Shown: piece after piece, positions 6,620-8,020 of the stretch
Position numbering within the stretch: position 1 is the stretch's first letter
Layout of the letters: each line of letters starts with the position of its first letter
NCBI GenBank assembly: GCA_025362415.1
Contig: JANYGM010000396.1
Coordinates: forward strand, 1 to 8,020
Source: a bacterium
GTDB taxonomy: Bacteria; Bacteroidota; Bacteroidia; Cytophagales; Thermonemataceae
Reading direction: 5' to 3'
Length of the DNA: 8,020 nt
Made by a program: the position numbers and the translations under genes
Notes under the pieces: model-generated
Told to the model about the DNA's origin: nothing
Databases searched by the model: none
What the model saw: only the letters and a program-made list of their open reading frames with translations

Positions 6620-6880
6620 GTGAAATTACGTTTATTCTTTAGAGTTTTAGGTATAAATATTGTTGTAGTGAAGTTTAACTTTCCAAAATTTTTAAACTTT
6701 TGGGAAGTTAGTAGGTATTATTAGTGTCGCAATTTATCTAAAAATTCGTTATTATTCTGATTTTTTAAGAATGATTTACAACTTTTTTCTACTAATGAAA
6801 CTCTTAGTTATAAACAACAATACTTTTATAATTTTTATCAAAAAAAGACGTTTATTCATCAAATTAAAACTAAAAATTCA
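6620..6880. other. AT-rich spacer upstream of the DUF2807 gene
   Basis: Apart from the hairpin at 6676-6710, I see no gene or RNA here. A 10-nt direct repeat (ACGTTTATTC) occurs at 6628-6637 and 6848-6857; the second copy lies 23 nt before the start codon of the downstream gene. No convincing TTTG / TAnnTTTG pair was found, so the promoter of the downstream gene is not located. Confidence 0.45.
6676..6710. other. 13-bp hairpin in the divergent spacer
   Basis: The left arm 6676-6688 (TAACTTTCCAAAA) and the right arm 6698-6710 pair over 13 bp with one T-G wobble; the loop is 9 nt. It stands between two divergent genes, so it is not at a transcript end. It could be an operator, a leader structure for either gene, or the remnant of a repeat. 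Stability is modest because the stem is AT-rich. Confidence 0.45.
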
Positions 6881-7588
6881 ATGAAAAAATCAAATTTCTT
6901 TACATTTATCTTCTTGATAACTGTATTCACTTGTATTTTTGCAAGTGCAAACGCCCAAACAAGTGATTTAAACATCAATTTGAAAGATTTTGACAAACTG
7001 CAAATTGGTAGTGCTTTCGTCATAGACGTTACAAAATCCGCACAATTTAGCATCAAAGCAACAGGCGACAAAGAAAACCTTGACGAGCTAGAAAGCTACG
7101 TAAAAAACGGAGAATTGTATATAAAATACAAAGGTGACAGTTGGAAAAGACATAGAAAAGGGTCTGTTTATCTGTATATTACTATGCCCGAGTTGCAAGG
7201 GGTTACTTTTTCAGGTGCAACCAAATCAACTATTGAAGGTTTTTCTGTGAAAGGGACGTTTAATTTGTCGTTGAGTGGTGCATCTGAAAGCAAAATAAAT
7301 CTAAAAGCAGAAAATATGGATATTTCCTTGTCTGGAGCATCTAACGCAAGAGTTTCAGGTGGGAATATGTCTAAAATGATGGCAGAACTTTCAGGCGCAT
7401 CAGAGCTATATGCCTACGACTGTGAGGCAGAAAGCACAAAAATAAAAACTTCAGGTGCAAGTAGTGCTAAAATAGCAGTTTCTTCTTCTCTAAATGCAGA
7501 TGCAACTGGTGCAAGTAGCATCAGATACAGAGGAAATCCTAATGTAAACTCTGATGCTAGCGGTGCAAGCAGGATTTCAAGAGATTAA
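6881..7588 (+). CDS. Exported head-GIN domain (DUF2807) protein
   Basis: This 235-aa exported protein belongs to the DUF2807 family ('putative auto-transporter adhesin, head GIN domain'), common in Bacteroidota and of unproven function. A signal peptide (MKKSNFFTF, hydrophobic 6-22) ends at ANA (residue 25). The opening segment FDKLQIGSAFVIDVTKS (37-53) is the family's usual first strand pair. From about 107 the chain carries a regular repeat: SGA at 111, SGAS at 132, 151, 171 and 191, TGAS at 209 and SGAS at 227. The step is 18-21 residues, as expected for rungs of a beta-helix or roll. The protein stops at the last repeat, with no sorting domain or membrane anchor, so it is probably periplasmic. 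'Adhesin' in the family name should not be read as a function. It is a single gene with a long upstream spacer; two hairpins follow the stop. Confidence 0.9.
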   Translation: MKKSNFFTFIFLITVFTCIFASANAQTSDLNINLKDFDKLQIGSAFVIDVTKSAQFSIKATGDKENLDELESYVKNGELYIKYKGDSWKRHRKGSVYLYITMPELQGVTFSGATKSTIEGFSVKGTFNLSLSGASESKINLKAENMDISLSGASNARVSGGNMSKMMAELSGASELYAYDCEAESTKIKTSGASSAKIAVSSSLNADATGASSIRYRGNPNVNSDASGASRISRD

Positions 7589-7596
7589 GTTGGGAA

Positions 7597-7627
7597 GAGG
7601 TACGAAATAAGAAGTACGAGGTACGAA
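7597..7627 (+). repeat. Short GTACGA direct repeat after the DUF2807 gene
   Basis: GAGGTACGAA occurs at 7597-7606 and again at 7618-7627, 21 nt apart, with a third GTACGA at 7614-7619 between them. It starts 9 nt after the stop codon. It resembles the low-complexity word repeats around lptE in style but not in sequence. I can assign no function. Confidence 0.5.
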
Positions 7628-7641
7628 CTTAGAGGTTCTTG

Positions 7642-7669
7642 TGTCGTCAGGTGTTTCCACCTGACGACA
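7642..7669. repeat. CAGGTG-family hairpin, copy A (12-bp stem)
   Basis: TGTCGTCAGGTG (7642-7653) pairs exactly with CACCTGACGACA (7658-7669) around a TTTC loop. On the minus strand the centre reads TCAGGTGGAAACACCTGA, identical to the centre of copy B read on the plus strand, so the two copies are inverted to each other. It is GC-rich for this window and lies 54 nt past the DUF2807 stop, so it may help to end that transcript. No U-run follows directly. Confidence 0.75.
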
Positions 7670-7682
7670 AATGCACTTGCTG

Positions 7683-7708
7683 GGTGTCAGGTGGAAACAC
7701 CTGACACC
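7683..7708. repeat. CAGGTG-family hairpin, copy B (11-bp stem, GAAA loop)
   Basis: GGTGTCAGGTG (7683-7693) pairs exactly with CACCTGACACC (7698-7708) around a GAAA loop, a GNRA-type tetraloop on the plus-strand RNA. An A-run follows at 7709-7716. It shares its 18-nt centre with copy A and its TCAGGTG/CACCTGA arms with the hairpin at 1114-1158. The outer stem bases differ between copies yet still pair, which suggests the structure matters. It may act as a terminator for the DUF2807 gene or simply be a dispersed repeat. Confidence 0.75.
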
Positions 7709-7747
7709 ACAAAAAACGTATTAAAATGTAGGGGCTGGGCTTGCCCC

Positions 7748-7895
7748 AGTAATGTTAATTTCTATCAATGTTTGCTCTACGAGAGTGGCATAAATGCCAC
7801 TTCTATACATCAAAACCATAAAAAATTCATAAAATAATGTATTTTTATGTAAAGCGGTGGCATTTATGCCACCCAAACGAGAAGTTAACATTACT
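7748..7895. mobile_element. MITE-like 148-bp palindromic element, copy 1 (complete)
   Basis: The element begins AGTAATGTTAA and ends TTAACATTACT, an 11-bp perfect terminal inverted repeat that continues imperfectly inward. GCCCC flanks it directly on both sides (7743-7747 and 7896-7900), as expected for a 5-bp target duplication. Two subterminal 16-mers, GTGGCATAAATGCCAC (7785-7800) and GTGGCATTTATGCCAC (7857-7872), are exact reverse complements and each is also a hairpin. CATAAAAA (7817-7824) pairs with TTTTTATG (7842-7849) near the middle, so the whole element is a loose palindrome. It encodes nothing. These traits fit a non-autonomous element moved by a transposase encoded elsewhere; the parent family cannot be named from sequence alone. 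An alternative is a structured intergenic repeat that only resembles a MITE. Confidence 0.7.
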
Positions 7896-7907
7896 GCCCC
7901 TAACCCC

Positions 7908-8020
7908 AGTAATGTTAATTTCTATCAATGTTTGCTCTACGAGAGTGGCATAAATGCCACTTCTATACATCAAAACCATAAAAAATTCATAAAATAATGT
8001 ATTTTTATGTAAAGCGGTGG
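7908..8020. mobile_element. MITE-like element, copy 2 (cut by right window edge)
   Basis: From the CCCC before it to the edge, 7904-8020 is identical over all 117 bases to 7744-7860, a direct repeat with a period of 160 bp. The left terminal repeat, the first subterminal hairpin and the central A/T palindrome are present; the right third lies beyond the window. The preceding five bases are ACCCC rather than GCCCC. The full identity points to recent duplication or insertion. Confidence 0.7.

Noticed and set aside
6695..6702. AACTTTTG as a -7 element for the DUF2807 gene
   Set aside because: One mismatch at an important TA position, no TTTG at the right distance, and it overlaps a hairpin.
7748..7895. 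IS200/IS605-type element because of the subterminal hairpins
   Set aside because: That group does not make target duplications or carry terminal inverted repeats, and both are seen here.

Overview
The window looks like a piece of chromosome from a low-GC member of the Bacteroidota, probably a Cytophagales-type organism. The phylum is inferred from several features: a TTTG / TAnnTTTG promoter, start codons without a Shine-Dalgarno sequence, a Bacteroidota-type LptE lipoprotein directly after a receiver-less sigma-54 activator, a head-GIN (DUF2807) protein, and a secreted protein of the kind usually exported by the type IX secretion system. No tRNA, rRNA, CRISPR array or transposase gene is visible.

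Layout from left to right. Positions 1-801 (minus) hold the N-terminal 267 residues of a large secreted protein whose C-terminus lies beyond the left edge; it is missing from simple long-ORF lists because it has no stop codon in the window. A 378-bp spacer with a perfect 20-bp hairpin follows. Next is a 495-aa beta-CASP metallo-beta-lactamase-fold protein (1180-2667, minus), divergent from a 458-aa sigma-54 enhancer-binding protein (2917-4293, plus). The 161-aa LptE lipoprotein (4427-4912, plus) follows. It converges on a 459-aa M20 metallopeptidase (5006-6385, minus), and a 41-bp hairpin sits at the junction. Upstream of the peptidase is a very AT-rich array of ten 21-bp units. The last gene encodes a 235-aa exported DUF2807 protein (6881-7588, plus). 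The right end is non-coding and holds two CAGGTG hairpins and two copies of a palindromic, MITE-like element 160 bp apart.

The genes do not form one pathway. The only pair with a recognised association is the sigma-54 activator and lptE, a known Bacteroidota neighbourhood tied to outer-membrane lipopolysaccharide transport. The others are an RNA-processing-type nuclease homologue, a di/oligopeptidase, and two envelope or secreted proteins of unknown job.

The unusual material is in the spacers. At least four unrelated short repeat families sit in about 8 kb: AGTG-type repeats flanking lptE, CAGGTG hairpins at gene ends, the 21-bp array, and the 148-bp MITE-like element. The element has 11-bp perfect terminal inverted repeats, a 5-bp GCCCC target duplication and a reconstructable empty site. 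I see no defence system or complete novel multi-gene system; the MITE-like element and the hairpin families are the best leads.
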